From assembly GCF_003626975.1 (NCBI RefSeq), contig NZ_CP032616.1:682001-746000 (forward strand): a stretch of 64,000 nucleotides of DNA. Direction: 5' to 3'. Below, one piece after another: positions 28,670 through 37,963 of the stretch. The DNA comes from Pseudomonas sp. DY-1. Lineage in GTDB: Bacteria; Pseudomonadota; Gammaproteobacteria; Pseudomonadales; Pseudomonadaceae. The stretch's first letter is position 1, and each line of letters starts with the position of its first letter. The notes beneath the pieces were generated by a model. The model had not been told where the DNA came from and did not search any database. It saw nothing but the letters and a program-made list of their open reading frames with translations. A program made the position numbers and the translations under genes.

Positions 28670-29290
28670 ATGCTGAAGATCTGGGGGCGAATCAATTCCA
28701 CCAACGTGCGCAAGGCGCTCTGGTGTGCCGAGGAAGTCGGCGTCGCCTATGAACAGCTGGATGCCGGTGGCGCCTTCGGCCTGGTCAATGAGCCGGTGTA
28801 CCGCAAGCGCAACCCCAACGGCCTGGTGCCGATGATCGAGGATGGCGACCTGGTGCTCTGGGAGTCCAACGCCATCGTCCGCTACCTGGCCGCGCGCTAC
28901 GCCTCCGGCAGCCTCTACCCGGAGTCGCCGGTGGCGCGCGCCGAGGGGGACAAATGGATGGACTGGGCCACATCCAGCTTCGCCACACCGTTCCGCGATC
29001 TGTTCTGGGGCACCCTGCGCACTCCGCCGGCCGAACGCAATCACGCAGTGATCGAAGCTGCGCTGACCCGCTGCGGCCAGTTGCTGGCCATTCCCGACCG
29101 CGCCCTGGCCGAGCGTCCCTACCTATCGGGTGAAACTTTTGCGATGGGTGACATTCCCCTGGGCTGCTTCGCCTATGCCTGGTTCGAGATGCCGATCCTG
29201 CGCCCGGAACTGCCCCACCTCGAAGCCTGGTACGAGCGCCTGAAAGCCCGGCCGGCCTATCGAAAGGCGGTGATGACGGCACTTACGTGA
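28670..29290 (+). CDS. Glutathione S-transferase family protein
   Basis: A 206-residue protein beginning at 28670, 12 bases after GGAG. The N-terminal thioredoxin-like domain shows WGRINSTNVRKALWCAEEVG, RNPNGLVPMIEDGDLVLWES with the cis-proline and the ESNAIVRYLA glutathione-binding helix. The C-terminal helical domain contains LSGETFAMGDIPLGCFAYAW, the usual N-capping box. Ser10-Thr-Asn near the N-terminus suggests the serine/theta-like class. It conjugates or reduces an unknown electrophile with glutathione. It is followed 114 bases later by the ABC exporter genes but probably has its own transcript. Confidence 0.9.
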   Translation: MLKIWGRINSTNVRKALWCAEEVGVAYEQLDAGGAFGLVNEPVYRKRNPNGLVPMIEDGDLVLWESNAIVRYLAARYASGSLYPESPVARAEGDKWMDWATSSFATPFRDLFWGTLRTPPAERNHAVIEAALTRCGQLLAIPDRALAERPYLSGETFAMGDIPLGCFAYAWFEMPILRPELPHLEAWYERLKARPAYRKAVMTALT

Positions 29291-29404
29291 TCCGACTCGC
29301 CGATCCGGCTCCTTGAACCTAGGCTGATGTGCAGCGCGTTACGGTTGAATTTGCTGGCAATCAGCCTTATCTAGCTCCTTCCTTCTGAAGCAGACGAATC
29401 CATC

Positions 29405-30337
29405 ATGAGTTCCGCCCTGTCCATCCGGCAGTTGACCAAGACCTACGGCAATGGCTTCCAGGCCCTCAAGGGCATCGACCTGGACGTGACCGAAGGTGAT
29501 TTCTTCGCCTTGCTCGGCCCAAACGGCGCGGGCAAGTCCACCACTATTGGCATCCTGTCCACCCTGGTGAACAAGACCAGCGGGAGCGTCAGCGTCTTCG
29601 GCAATGACCTGGACAAATCGCCCTACGCGCTCAAACGCTGCCTCGGCGTGGTGCCCCAGGAGTTCAACTTCAACCAGTTCGAGAAGGTGTTCGACATCGT
29701 CGTCACCCAGGCGGGCTATTACGGCATTCCGGCGAACATCGCCAAGGAGCGCGCCGAGCAGTACCTGACCCAGCTCGGCCTGTGGGAGAAGCGCAACTCG
29801 GCCTCCCGCGAATTGTCCGGCGGCATGAAGCGACGCCTGATGATCGCCCGCGCGTTGGTCCACCAGCCGCGCCTGCTGATCCTCGACGAACCTACCGCAG
29901 GCGTGGATATTGAGCTGCGCCGCTCCATGTGGAGCTTCCTCACCGAGCTCAACGAGCAGGGCATCACCATCATCCTCACCACGCACTATCTGGAAGAGGC
30001 CGAGCAGCTCTGCCGCAACATCGGCATCATCGACCACGGTCGTATCGTCGAGAACACCAGCATGAAGGAGCTCCTGAAGAAGTTGCACAAGGAGACCTTC
30101 CTGCTGGACCTCAAGGAGCCCCTGGAAGTGGTGCCGCAGCTCAATGGCTATCCCGCTGAGCTGGTGGATGACCACACGCTGGAGGTTCAGGTGGAGAAGA
30201 CCCAGGGTCTGACCGAGCTGTTCCGTCAACTGGCCGCCCTGAACATCGATGTGCTGAGCATGCGCAACAAATCCAATCGCCTCGAGGAGCTGTTCGTGTC
30301 CCTGGTGGAGAAAAACCTGGCGAAGGTGGCCGTATGA
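29405..30337 (+). CDS. yadG: ABC exporter ATP-binding protein, YadG-like
   Basis: A 310-residue ATPase with Walker A GPNGAGKST, Q-loop VVPQEFN, signature LSGGMKRRL, Walker B LLILDEPTAG and switch His in ILTTHYLEE. The C-terminal about 80 residues form the extension common in the YadG/CcmA-type exporter ATPases. Its stop overlaps the start of the permease gene (ATGA), so the two form one exporter. E. coli YadG-YadH is the nearest named relative; the substrate is unknown (ABC-2 family members export drugs, polysaccharides or lipids). Confidence 0.9.
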   Translation: MSSALSIRQLTKTYGNGFQALKGIDLDVTEGDFFALLGPNGAGKSTTIGILSTLVNKTSGSVSVFGNDLDKSPYALKRCLGVVPQEFNFNQFEKVFDIVVTQAGYYGIPANIAKERAEQYLTQLGLWEKRNSASRELSGGMKRRLMIARALVHQPRLLILDEPTAGVDIELRRSMWSFLTELNEQGITIILTTHYLEEAEQLCRNIGIIDHGRIVENTSMKELLKKLHKETFLLDLKEPLEVVPQLNGYPAELVDDHTLEVQVEKTQGLTELFRQLAALNIDVLSMRNKSNRLEELFVSLVEKNLAKVAV

Positions 30338-31113
30338 GTTCGGAACTGCGCGCCAACCTGGTCGCCCTGGAAACCATCGTCTACCGCGAAGTCCGCCGCT
30401 TCACGCGCATCTGGCCGCAGACGCTGCTGCCCCCGGCCATCACCATGGCCCTGTACTTCGTCATCTTCGGCAACCTGATCGGCAAGCAGATCGGCGCCAT
30501 GGGCGGCTTCAGCTACATGGACTACATCGTCCCCGGCCTGATCATGATGTCGGTCATCACCAACTCCTACAGCAACGTGGTGTCGAGCTTCTTCGGCAGC
30601 AAGTTCCAGCGTTCGGTGGAGGAACTGCTGGTATCGCCGGTTTCGCCGCACACCATACTGCTCGGCTACACCATCGGTGGCGTGTTGCGCGGGCTGGCGG
30701 TGGGGCTGATCGTCACCTTCTTGTCGCTGTTCTTCACCAAACTCTCGGTGCACCACATCGGCGTGACCGCGCTGGTAGTGCTGTTGACCGCCACAATCTT
30801 CTCCCTGGGCGGATTCATCAACGCCGTCTACGCACGTAACTTCGACGACATCTCGATCGTCCCGACTTTCGTGCTGACCCCGTTGACTTACCTCGGCGGC
30901 GTGTTCTATTCGATCAACCTGCTGCCGCCGTTCTGGCAGGCGGTTTCCCTGGGCAACCCGATCCTGCACATGGTCAATGCCTTCCGTTACGGCATCCTCG
31001 GTGTGTCCGACATCAATATCGGTGTCGCCATCGTGCTGATGCTGATCACAATGGCCATTCTCTACGTCGCCTGTATCCGCCTACTGGTGAGCGGGCGCGG
31101 CATGCGTCAATAA
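30334..31113 (+). CDS. yadH: ABC-2 type exporter permease, YadH-like
   Basis: A 259-residue membrane protein of the ABC-2 family with six predicted helices. The amphipathic N-terminus ETIVYREVRRFTRIWPQTLL is typical. PPAITMALYFVIFGNLIGKQ, YMDYIVPGLIMMSVITNSYS and LTPLTYLGGVFYSINLLPPF are characteristic family segments. It pairs with the ATPase just upstream through a 4-base overlap. It ends 50 bases before a perfect 12-bp hairpin at 31164-31192. Confidence 0.9.
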   Translation: MSSELRANLVALETIVYREVRRFTRIWPQTLLPPAITMALYFVIFGNLIGKQIGAMGGFSYMDYIVPGLIMMSVITNSYSNVVSSFFGSKFQRSVEELLVSPVSPHTILLGYTIGGVLRGLAVGLIVTFLSLFFTKLSVHHIGVTALVVLLTATIFSLGGFINAVYARNFDDISIVPTFVLTPLTYLGGVFYSINLLPPFWQAVSLGNPILHMVNAFRYGILGVSDINIGVAIVLMLITMAILYVACIRLLVSGRGMRQ

Positions 31114-31163
31114 CGCGAAACAATGCGACATAGAGTGGCATTATCTTCCCGATGCCACTGATC

Positions 31164-31192
31164 GAAGTCTGCCGATACAGTCGGCAGACTTC
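31164..31192 (+). terminator. Hairpin after the ABC exporter genes
   Basis: GAAGTCTGCCGA (31164-31175) pairs perfectly with TCGGCAGACTTC (31181-31192), loop TACAG. A C/T-rich stretch follows rather than a clean T-run. It probably ends the exporter transcript. Confidence 0.65.
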
Positions 31193-31225
31193 CTTCCCCC
31201 ATGCATTCTGCTCCAGAGGCTCCAG

Positions 31226-32242
31226 ATGATGGTCCGTCGCAGTGTTTGGCTGTTGTTCGGGGTGCTTGCCTCGTTGTCCGCCGTGGCCCAGGAGGCGCCG
31301 CTGGTGGAAGTGGCCGAGCCACAACGGGCACTGGTGCGCGACGAGTTGGTGACCTTCGGTTCGCTGCGCTCCGACGAGTCGGTGATGATCCGTCCGGAAA
31401 TCGAGGGAAGGGTTGCCAGCCTGCATTTTCGTGAGGGTGAGGCGGTCAAGGGCGGCGAACTGCTGATCAGCCTGGACGACGCCATCGCCCGCGCCGAGCT
31501 GGCCCAGGCCCAGGCCAACCTCGACCTGGCGGAAAAGAGCTACGAGCGGGCCAAGATGCTGTTCGCCCGTGGCGCCAGCAACGCCCAGGCCCAGGACGAA
31601 TCCCAATCCCAGCAACAGGCTGCCCGCGCCAGCCTGGCCCTGGCCCAGGCACGCCTGGAAAAGACCCAGATCCGCGCGCCCTACGACGGCACGCTCGGCC
31701 TGCGGCAGGTCAGTGTCGGCGACTACCTCAGCGCCGGCCAGGACATGGTCAACCTGGAGGTGCTGGACCCGCTGAAGGTGGATTTCCGCGTGCCGCAGAA
31801 GGCGGTCAGCCAGGTGAGCATCGGCCAACTGGTGGAGCTCAGCCTGGATGCGTACCCAGGCGAGCGCTTCCGTGGCGAGATCATCGCCCTCAACCCGCGC
31901 CTGGATGAGGTGGGACGCAGCCAGGCGATCCGCGCCCAGGTCGGCAACCGGGACCATCGCCTGAAACCCGGCCAGTTCGTGAAGGTTTCGGTGATCCTCG
32001 CAGAGCGTCCGCAGGCGTTGCTGATTCCCGAAGAGGCGGTGATGCCCGTGGGGCAACAACTGTTCGTCAACCTGGTGGTGGACGGCAAGGTTGAGCGGCG
32101 ACAGATCAAGATCGGCCAGCGCCTGCGCGGCAAGGCCGAGGTACGCGAAGGCCTGCAGGGTAACGAGCAGGTCATTACCGCGGGCTGGCAGAAGGTCAGC
32201 CCCGGACTGGAGGTCCGCACCGTAGCGCGAGGTGGGGCATGA
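31226..32242 (+). CDS. RND efflux periplasmic adaptor (membrane-fusion protein)
   Basis: A 338-residue protein with a signal peptide (SVWLLFGVLASLSAVA, cleavage after AQ). The MFP architecture is clear: barrel-lipoyl segment VMIRPEIEGRVASLHFREGE, VKGGELLISLDD, a short coiled coil (AELAQAQANLDLAEKSYERA to ALAQARLEKTQ), then the second lipoyl half IRAPYDGTLGLRQVSVGDYL and the beta-barrel. No lipobox is seen, so it may be anchored by an uncleaved signal or be soluble. It links the RND pump, encoded immediately downstream with a 4-base overlap, to an outer-membrane channel. The channel gene is not in this cluster and would be shared. Confidence 0.92.
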   Translation: MMVRRSVWLLFGVLASLSAVAQEAPLVEVAEPQRALVRDELVTFGSLRSDESVMIRPEIEGRVASLHFREGEAVKGGELLISLDDAIARAELAQAQANLDLAEKSYERAKMLFARGASNAQAQDESQSQQQAARASLALAQARLEKTQIRAPYDGTLGLRQVSVGDYLSAGQDMVNLEVLDPLKVDFRVPQKAVSQVSIGQLVELSLDAYPGERFRGEIIALNPRLDEVGRSQAIRAQVGNRDHRLKPGQFVKVSVILAERPQALLIPEEAVMPVGQQLFVNLVVDGKVERRQIKIGQRLRGKAEVREGLQGNEQVITAGWQKVSPGLEVRTVARGGA

Positions 32243-35200
32243 CACTCTCCGATGTGTGTATCCGCAGGCCAGTATTCGCCACTGTCCTGTCGCTGATCCT
32301 GGTCTTGCTCGGGCTGCTGGCCTACCAGCGGCTGGCGGTGCGGGAATATCCCAACATCGACGTGCCCATCGTCACGGTCAACGTCATCTACCCGGGTGCC
32401 AGCCCGGAGATCATGGAATCCCAGGTGGCGCAGCCCATCGAGGACGTGCTTTCCGGCATCGAAGGCCTGGATTTCGTGGCCTCCATCAGCCGCTCGGAAA
32501 ACACCCAGATCACCGCCCAGTTCCGCCTCGGCACCAACGCCGACGAGGCCGCCAATGACGTGCGCGACCGCCTGGGCCGCGTGCGTGGCCTGCTCCCGGA
32601 CGAGATCAACGAGCCCATCGTGCAGAAGGTCGAGGCCGACGCTCAGCCGGTGATCTGGATAGCCTTCTACAGCGAACAGCATTCGGCGATGGAGATCACC
32701 GACGTGCTGGAGCGGGTGATCCGTGACCGCGTGCAGACCATCCCCGGCGTCTCCGAGGTGCAGGTTCGCGGCGCCCGACGCTTCGCCATGCGTATCTGGC
32801 TGGACCCTGAAAAGCTCGCGGCCCATGACCTCACAGTGCAGGACGTGGAAGACGCCCTGCGCCGGCAGAATGTGGAAATCCCGGCTGGACGCATCGAGTC
32901 GGTGCAGCGCGAGTTCAGCGTGCTGTCGGAAACCGACCTGCGTACGCCAGAGGAATTCAACGACCTGATCCTCAACGACCAGCGCGGTTATCTGTTGCGC
33001 CTGGCCGATGTCGGCCACGCCGAGATCGGCGCAGCGGACGAGCGCAGCATCGTGCGCTTCAACGGCCGCTCGGCGGTCTCCCTGGGGCTGGTCAAGCAGG
33101 CTACGGCCAACCCGCTGGAAATCTCCGATGGCCTCAATGCCGCGCTGCCGGAATTGAGGGCGTTGTTGCCCGACGGCATGAAAATGACCATCGCCAATGA
33201 CAACTCGCTGTTCATCCGCGAGTCCATCGCCAACGTCTACACCACCATCTGGGAAGCGGTGGTGCTGGTGATCCTGATCATCTTCCTGTTCCTGCGATCC
33301 CTGCGCGCCACCCTGATTCCGCTGGTGACTATCCCGGTGTCGCTGATCGGCGCCTTCAGCCTCATGGTATTGCTGGGCTTCTCCATCAACACCCTGACGC
33401 TGCTGGCCATGGTGCTTGCCATCGGCCTGGTGGTGGACGACGCGATCGTGGTGCTGGAGAACATCCACCGGCACATAGAGGAGGGCATGTCGCCGGTTCA
33501 GGCAGCCTACAAGGGCAGCCGCGAAATCGCCTTCGCGGTGATCGCCATGACCCTGACCCTGGCCGCCGTGTATGCGCCCATCGGCTTCATGCAGGGCACC
33601 TCGGGCAAGCTCTTCACCGAATTTTCCTGGACGCTCGCAGGGGCTGTGCTGGTTTCCGGCTTCGTCGCGCTGACCTTGTCGCCCATGATGTGCGCGCAAC
33701 TGCTCAAGCCCCACGCCGAGCAGAAACATGGACGCCTCTACAACCTGGTGGAGTCTTTCCTCCATTCGCTGACCTATAGCTATCGCCACCTGCTGGAGCG
33801 GGTCCTGCGCGCCTGGATGCTCATCATCCTGCTGCTGGTGGGCATCCTGGTGTTCTGCCTGATCCTGTTCAGCGGCCTGCGCAGCGAACTGGCGCCCACC
33901 GAGGACACCGGCACCATAGTCGGCTCGATCAATGGTCCCGACGGCGCCACCATCGAGTACACCAGCCGCTACGCGAAACTGCTGGAGGAGGCCTACCAGT
34001 CGATTCCCGAAGCCAACCGCTACATGGTGGTGGTTGGCTTCCCGACCGTGGCCCAGGGCTTGTCCTTCCTGAAGTTGGAAGACTGGGATTCCCGTGGCCG
34101 CAGCCAGTTCGAGATTCGCGACGAGCTCCTGCCGAAGCTGCGTGACATTCCCGGCGTGCGGGCCTTCCCCATCAACCGTCCGCCGCTGGGACAGAGTGCG
34201 CGCAACCAGCCAGTGAACTTCGTAATCCGTTCCTCGCTGGAGTACAGCGACTTGCAGAAATACGTCGACGAGCTGATGGAACGGGTGCGTGACTATCCGG
34301 GCCTGGAGAGCCTGGATAGCGACCTCAAGCTCAACTCGCCGCAGCTCAAGGTCACGGTCAACCGCGAGCAGGCCGTGGCGGTGGGCACGGACACCGCCGC
34401 CATTGGCCGCAGCCTGGAAAGCCTGTTCGGCAGCCGCCAGGTAACCCGCTTCAAGCAGAACGGCGAGCAGTACGACGTGCTGGTGCAGCTGGCCAACGTC
34501 GACCGCAGCAATCCGGACGACCTCTATCGCGTCTACGTGCGTGGCCGCAACGACAGCATGGTGCAGCTGGCCAACCTGATCGACGTGCGGGAAACCGTGG
34601 CACCCCGCGAGCTCAACCACTTCAACCAGCTTCGCGCGGTGACCGTGACGGCCAACGTCGGCTCGGGCTACACCCTGGGTGAGGCCCTGGATTACCTGGA
34701 GGAGGCTGCGCGCGCGGTGTTCCCGCCGGACACCCAGTTCGACTACACCGGCACCTCACGGGACTTCAAGGATTCCAGCACCGGCGTGGCGTTGATCTTC
34801 GCCCTGGCCCTGGTGTTCATCTACCTGGTGCTGGCGGCGCAGTTCGAGAGCTTCATCGACCCGCTGATCATCCTCTTCAGCGTGCCGCTCTCCATGGCCG
34901 GTGCCTTGCTGGCGCTGACCCTCTTTGGCGGCACGCTGAACATCTACTCGCAAGTGGGGATGGTGACCCTCATCGGCCTGATTACCAAGCACGGCATTCT
35001 CATCGTCGAGTTCGCCAACCAGTTGCTGCGCCAAGGCGTCGACCTGCATGAAGCGGTGATGGAAGCCTCGGTGAAACGTCTGCGGCCGATCCTGATGACC
35101 ACCGGCGCCATGGTCCTGGGCTCGGTACCGCTCGCCATCGCCTCGGGCGCTGGTGCGGAAAGCCGGCAACAGATCGGCATGGTGATAGTCGGTGGCCTGC

Positions 35201-35298
35201 TGGTGGGCACCTTCTTCACCCTGTTCGTGGTGCCGACGCTCTACCAGCAGGTGCGGCGCTGGAAGCCGATCCACAAACTGGAGGCGGCGACGGCTTGA
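32239..35298 (+). CDS. RND multidrug-type efflux permease (HAE-1 family)
   Basis: A 1019-residue inner-membrane pump. It begins with MTLSDVCIRRPVFATVLSLI, the first helix, then VREYPNIDVPIVTVNVIYPG, which marks the porter domain. The proton-relay helix 4 shows GLVVDDAIVVLENIHRH (paired Asp residues), with the matching Lys in helix 10 (GLITKHGILIVEFAN). Length and repeats are those of AcrB/MexB homologues. It forms one operon with the adaptor gene. Substrates are unknown. No regulator of the TetR type is adjacent, and the nearest upstream gene is an ABC permease. Confidence 0.95.
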   Translation: MTLSDVCIRRPVFATVLSLILVLLGLLAYQRLAVREYPNIDVPIVTVNVIYPGASPEIMESQVAQPIEDVLSGIEGLDFVASISRSENTQITAQFRLGTNADEAANDVRDRLGRVRGLLPDEINEPIVQKVEADAQPVIWIAFYSEQHSAMEITDVLERVIRDRVQTIPGVSEVQVRGARRFAMRIWLDPEKLAAHDLTVQDVEDALRRQNVEIPAGRIESVQREFSVLSETDLRTPEEFNDLILNDQRGYLLRLADVGHAEIGAADERSIVRFNGRSAVSLGLVKQATANPLEISDGLNAALPELRALLPDGMKMTIANDNSLFIRESIANVYTTIWEAVVLVILIIFLFLRSLRATLIPLVTIPVSLIGAFSLMVLLGFSINTLTLLAMVLAIGLVVDDAIVVLENIHRHIEEGMSPVQAAYKGSREIAFAVIAMTLTLAAVYAPIGFMQGTSGKLFTEFSWTLAGAVLVSGFVALTLSPMMCAQLLKPHAEQKHGRLYNLVESFLHSLTYSYRHLLERVLRAWMLIILLLVGILVFCLILFSGLRSELAPTEDTGTIVGSINGPDGATIEYTSRYAKLLEEAYQSIPEANRYMVVVGFPTVAQGLSFLKLEDWDSRGRSQFEIRDELLPKLRDIPGVRAFPINRPPLGQSARNQPVNFVIRSSLEYSDLQKYVDELMERVRDYPGLESLDSDLKLNSPQLKVTVNREQAVAVGTDTAAIGRSLESLFGSRQVTRFKQNGEQYDVLVQLANVDRSNPDDLYRVYVRGRNDSMVQLANLIDVRETVAPRELNHFNQLRAVTVTANVGSGYTLGEALDYLEEAARAVFPPDTQFDYTGTSRDFKDSSTGVALIFALALVFIYLVLAAQFESFIDPLIILFSVPLSMAGALLALTLFGGTLNIYSQVGMVTLIGLITKHGILIVEFANQLLRQGVDLHEAVMEASVKRLRPILMTTGAMVLGSVPLAIASGAGAESRQQIGMVIVGGLLVGTFFTLFVVPTLYQQVRRWKPIHKLEAATA

Positions 35299-35320
35299 TC
35301 CTGCAAAGGGGCGTTTGCCT

Positions 35321-35416
35321 GTAGGGGCGAATTCATTCGCCAAGGGCAGTGCAGCTGCCCTCTCGGGTTTTAGCGTCCGAACCTGCGGTCCGGTTGGCGA
35401 ATGAATTCGCCCCCAC
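35321..35416. repeat. REP-like inverted repeat, GTAGGGGCGAATTCATTCGCC family
   Basis: GTAGGGGCGAATTCATTCGC at the left is answered by GGCGAATGAATTCGCCCCC at the right, with about 58 bases between. Copies with the same arms are at 40465-40560 and 45660-45752, and a half copy at 53559-53583. It lies between convergent ends and may terminate or stabilise transcripts. Confidence 0.85.
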
Positions 35417-35421
35417 GGGTC

Positions 35422-35979
35422 TCACAGCCGCTGGAAGAACATCGGATAGCGATTTACCAGGCCATCCTCGTCCAGGGTCAGCACGGCCTCGAAGCCATTG
35501 CCGTCGAGGTTCTGGTAGAGATAGCGGTTCTGGTCGAGGCGGGTATAGGCCTGGCGCATGCGCCGTACCGACAACTGCGGCGCTTCGATGAACACCACTT
35601 CGATTTCCCGGCGTTCACCAGGGTTGAGGAACAGCCGCCAGATGCTCGGACTGTTGGTGAAGGGCGTGGGCCAGAGGTCCAGGTCGAGGCTGCCCGACAG
35701 TTCCGGCAGCTTCTGGCCGTTGCCATCGAACCAGTGCAGCCCGTCGCGGCGTAGCGCCAGGCTGCGGGTGCCGCGCCCATCTCGCACCGTGGCATTGAAG
35801 ACGCGGGGCTCCCAGCCTTTGTCGTATTCCAGGGTGTAGTTCAGGCGATAGCAGGCACCGTCATCGTCGAAAGCCAGCATGCTGCTGTCCACCCGACGCC
35901 CCTCCAGGCGGAAGTCTTCCAGGCCCTGGGTGGGGGCGCGGGTGTTCCACAGGTGGGTCCAGAGGGCGGTGGTTCTCAT
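35422..35979 (-). CDS. Putative glycolipid-binding family protein (DUF1089 type)
   Basis: A 185-residue cytoplasmic-looking protein without signal peptide. The pattern GLEDFRLEGRRVDSSMLAFD, YRLNYTLEYDKGWEPRVFNA, SGSLDLDLWPTPFTNSPSIW and ending FEAVLTLDEDGLVNRYPMFF matches the putative glycolipid-binding (PF06475) family, of unknown biochemical role despite its name. It begins 4 bases after the DUF2834 gene on the same strand in reading order, so it is the last gene of the small minus-strand group (MFS, MmcQ, DUF2834, this gene). Confidence 0.85.
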   Translation of the reverse strand: MRTTALWTHLWNTRAPTQGLEDFRLEGRRVDSSMLAFDDDGACYRLNYTLEYDKGWEPRVFNATVRDGRGTRSLALRRDGLHWFDGNGQKLPELSGSLDLDLWPTPFTNSPSIWRLFLNPGERREIEVVFIEAPQLSVRRMRQAYTRLDQNRYLYQNLDGNGFEAVLTLDEDGLVNRYPMFFQRL

Positions 35980-35983
35980 CGGC

Positions 35984-36295
35984 TCATGACTCCTGGCGCT
36001 GGGGGGTGCGCAAAACCAGATAGAGCAGTGGCCCGATGGAGGCGAACACTGCAGTCAACAGGTAGAAGGGTAGCAAGTACGCCAGGCTGCGGCCCTGGCG
36101 GCGGTTGTCCTGGTACATCCAGAGGCCGATCAGGGCGCAGGCGAGGTAGAGGTCGATCACCACCTGGGCGGTATCGGGGCGGCCCATCAACTGCGCGCCG
36201 AATTCGAGCAGGGGTTGTTCGCTGATGGCCATGACCCAGAGGGTGTAGCCACCGAAGAGGATCAGGGCGAGCATCGCGAAGAGGCGAATGGGCAT
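35984..36295 (-). CDS. DUF2834 membrane protein
   Basis: A 103-residue inner-membrane protein with three hydrophobic segments: FAMLALILFGGYTLWVMAIS, VIDLYLACALIGLWMYQDNR and LLPFYLLTAVFASIGPLLYL, ending VLRTPQRQES. The DxYLACALIGLWMYQD stretch is characteristic of DUF2834. It has no known function. It sits between the MmcQ/YjbR gene (27 bases upstream) and the glycolipid-binding gene (4 bases downstream), which suggests one transcript. Confidence 0.8.
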   Translation of the reverse strand: MPIRLFAMLALILFGGYTLWVMAISEQPLLEFGAQLMGRPDTAQVVIDLYLACALIGLWMYQDNRRQGRSLAYLLPFYLLTAVFASIGPLLYLVLRTPQRQES

Positions 36296-36322
36296 GCGAC
36301 TTTCCTTGTCATTGAGGGGGAG

Positions 36323-36670
36323 TCAGTCCAGCAGCAGCCCTACTTGCCGGATCTTCGGCAGGCGCGCGACCACCAGTTGATGGGAGCGGGTGATCAGCTC
36401 GCGCAGTTCCCCGTCACTCATGGGGTAAGGACGCTGCATGGCAATCCAGTGGGCCCGCGCCAGATAGGGCGCAGGGATGATTCCTGGGCGGTCGACGTAG
36501 CCGAGGAAGAGGTCCTTGTCGACTTTGAAGGTGAGGCCGTCGCCCAGGAAATCGAGGATGGCGAACATCTTGTTTCCGGCCACCGAGAACACTCGGTTGC
36601 TACCCCATTTGAGGTCTTCTCGGGCACCGGGAAGTTGCAGGCAGAAGGCGGCGACTTGATCGGGGGTCAT
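36323..36670 (-). CDS. MmcQ/YjbR family protein
   Basis: A 115-residue protein. The start at 36670 is supported by AAGGAG 9 bases upstream. The sequence opens MTPDQVAAFCLQLPGAREDL and continues with WGSNRVFSVAGNKMFAILDF, GLTFKVDKDLFLGYVDRPG and WIAMQRPYPMSDGELRELI, the standard MmcQ/YjbR (CyaY-like fold, DNA-binding-like) pattern of a double-wing protein. The function is not firmly known. It directly follows the MFS gene with a 14-base gap, so it is probably co-transcribed with it. Confidence 0.88.
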   Translation of the reverse strand: MTPDQVAAFCLQLPGAREDLKWGSNRVFSVAGNKMFAILDFLGDGLTFKVDKDLFLGYVDRPGIIPAPYLARAHWIAMQRPYPMSDGELRELITRSHQLVVARLPKIRQVGLLLD

Positions 36671-36684
36671 GGGTTCCTGCTCCT

Positions 36685-37866
36685 TCAAGTTCGGGCTTCG
36701 CTGCGCAACAGCCAGAAGCTCATCAGCATACCGGTCAACGCCAGCAGGGCCGCCACCAGGAAAATCACGGCGAAGCCTGCGCCACCTGCGATGGCGCCCA
36801 TCAGAGGGCCGGCGATGCCCAGGGCCAGATCGAAGAATACCGCGTAGGCACCCAGCGCCGAACTGCGGCTGGCGGCCGGAATTCGCGTGACCGCTTCGAC
36901 GCCCAGGGCAGGGTAGACGAGCGACAGGCCGAACCCTGTCAGTGCCGCGCCGGCGAGGGCCAGCCAGGGTGTCGGCGCAGCCCAGAGCAGGAACAGGCCG
37001 AGGCTTTCCACGGCCAGGCAGACGATGGCGACCCGGTAGCCGCCCAAGTGCTTGATGCTGTTGACGAACAGCAGCCGTGCGCCGATGAAGGCACAGCCGA
37101 ATGCAGTGAGGCACCAGGCCGCGCCATCCCATCCCACGCTCGCGTAATAAAGGGTGATGAAGGTGGCCAGGGTACCGAAGCCGATAGAGCCCAGGGCCAG
37201 CGCCGTGCCATTGGGGGCAATGCGCAGGAACACGTTGCGGAACGGCAGCCGTTCGCCATGGACGATGGGCGAAGGGCGTTTGGGCCAGGCCAGCAGCAGG
37301 GCAATGGCGCAGAGCACTGCCATCAGCCCACCGATGCTCCAAAGGCCCAACCGGTCCACCAGGACTACGCCCAGCGGGGCGCCAATGGCAACAGCACCGT
37401 AGGAGGCGATGCCATTGAAGGAAATCACCCGTGCCATGTTCTCCGCACCTACCAGGCCCACGCCCCAACTGATGGAGCCCGTACCCACCAGTCCCTGGCC
37501 GATGCCCAGCATTATGCGACCGCCGAGCAGTAGCGCCAGGCTCAACAGGGGGAACTGTGCCAGTGAGGTCGAGAGCAGTGTCAGTGCGCCCGACAGACCG
37601 CAGCAGGCCATGCCATACATGACTGCGCGCTTGGCACCCAGCCGGTCGGCCAGGCTGCCGGACATGGGGCGGGAGAGGAGGGTGGCGAGGTACTGCACGC
37701 TGATGACGATCCCGGCCATGACCGAGCCGTAGCCCATATCGTTGTGCACATAGCCAGGCAACACGGCGATTGGCAGGCCGACGCAGAAGAAACTGATGAA
37801 GGTGAAGAAAACGACGGTGATGATCTGCAGGGTGGAGGAGGACGCGGACGGCCGTAGCGTGCTCAT
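36685..37866 (-). CDS. MFS transporter, YhhS/YfcJ-like
   Basis: A 393-residue transporter with 12 hydrophobic segments. The start at 37866 ([11 protein letters not shown]) is preferred to the upstream TTG. Motif A of the major facilitator family is seen after helix 2 as [20 protein letters not shown]. Further segments include [20 protein letters not shown] and [20 protein letters not shown]. This fits the YhhS/YfcJ subgroup, drug-efflux-like permeases with unclear substrates. It heads a four-gene minus-strand run and lies 98 bases from the LysR gene, which reads the same way. Confidence 0.88.
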   Translation of the reverse strand: MSTLRPSASSSTLQIITVVFFTFISFFCVGLPIAVLPGYVHNDMGYGSVMAGIVISVQYLATLLSRPMSGSLADRLGAKRAVMYGMACCGLSGALTLLSTSLAQFPLLSLALLLGGRIMLGIGQGLVGTGSISWGVGLVGAENMARVISFNGIASYGAVAIGAPLGVVLVDRLGLWSIGGLMAVLCAIALLLAWPKRPSPIVHGERLPFRNVFLRIAPNGTALALGSIGFGTLATFITLYYASVGWDGAAWCLTAFGCAFIGARLLFVNSIKHLGGYRVAIVCLAVESLGLFLLWAAPTPWLALAGAALTGFGLSLVYPALGVEAVTRIPAASRSSALGAYAVFFDLALGIAGPLMGAIAGGAGFAVIFLVAALLALTGMLMSFWLLRSEART

Positions 37867-37963
37867 GGCAGAACCTGGAATCGGCAAGGAGAAGGACGCC
37901 GCCCATCATCCCTGAGTCCCGGTGGCAAAGAAAGCTGGCTAATGGTTGTCTTGCTCACCAGAT

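Noticed and set aside
31723..34620. Very long open frame on the minus strand opposite the RND adaptor and pump genes
   Set aside because: Its protein is a compositional artefact of high GC third positions. The plus strand has complete adaptor and RND motifs in the same region.
36671..37909. Long minus-strand frame fusing upstream sequence to the MmcQ/YjbR protein
   Set aside because: The part upstream of 36670 is an out-of-frame reading of the MFS gene; AAGGAG at the inner ATG marks the true start.
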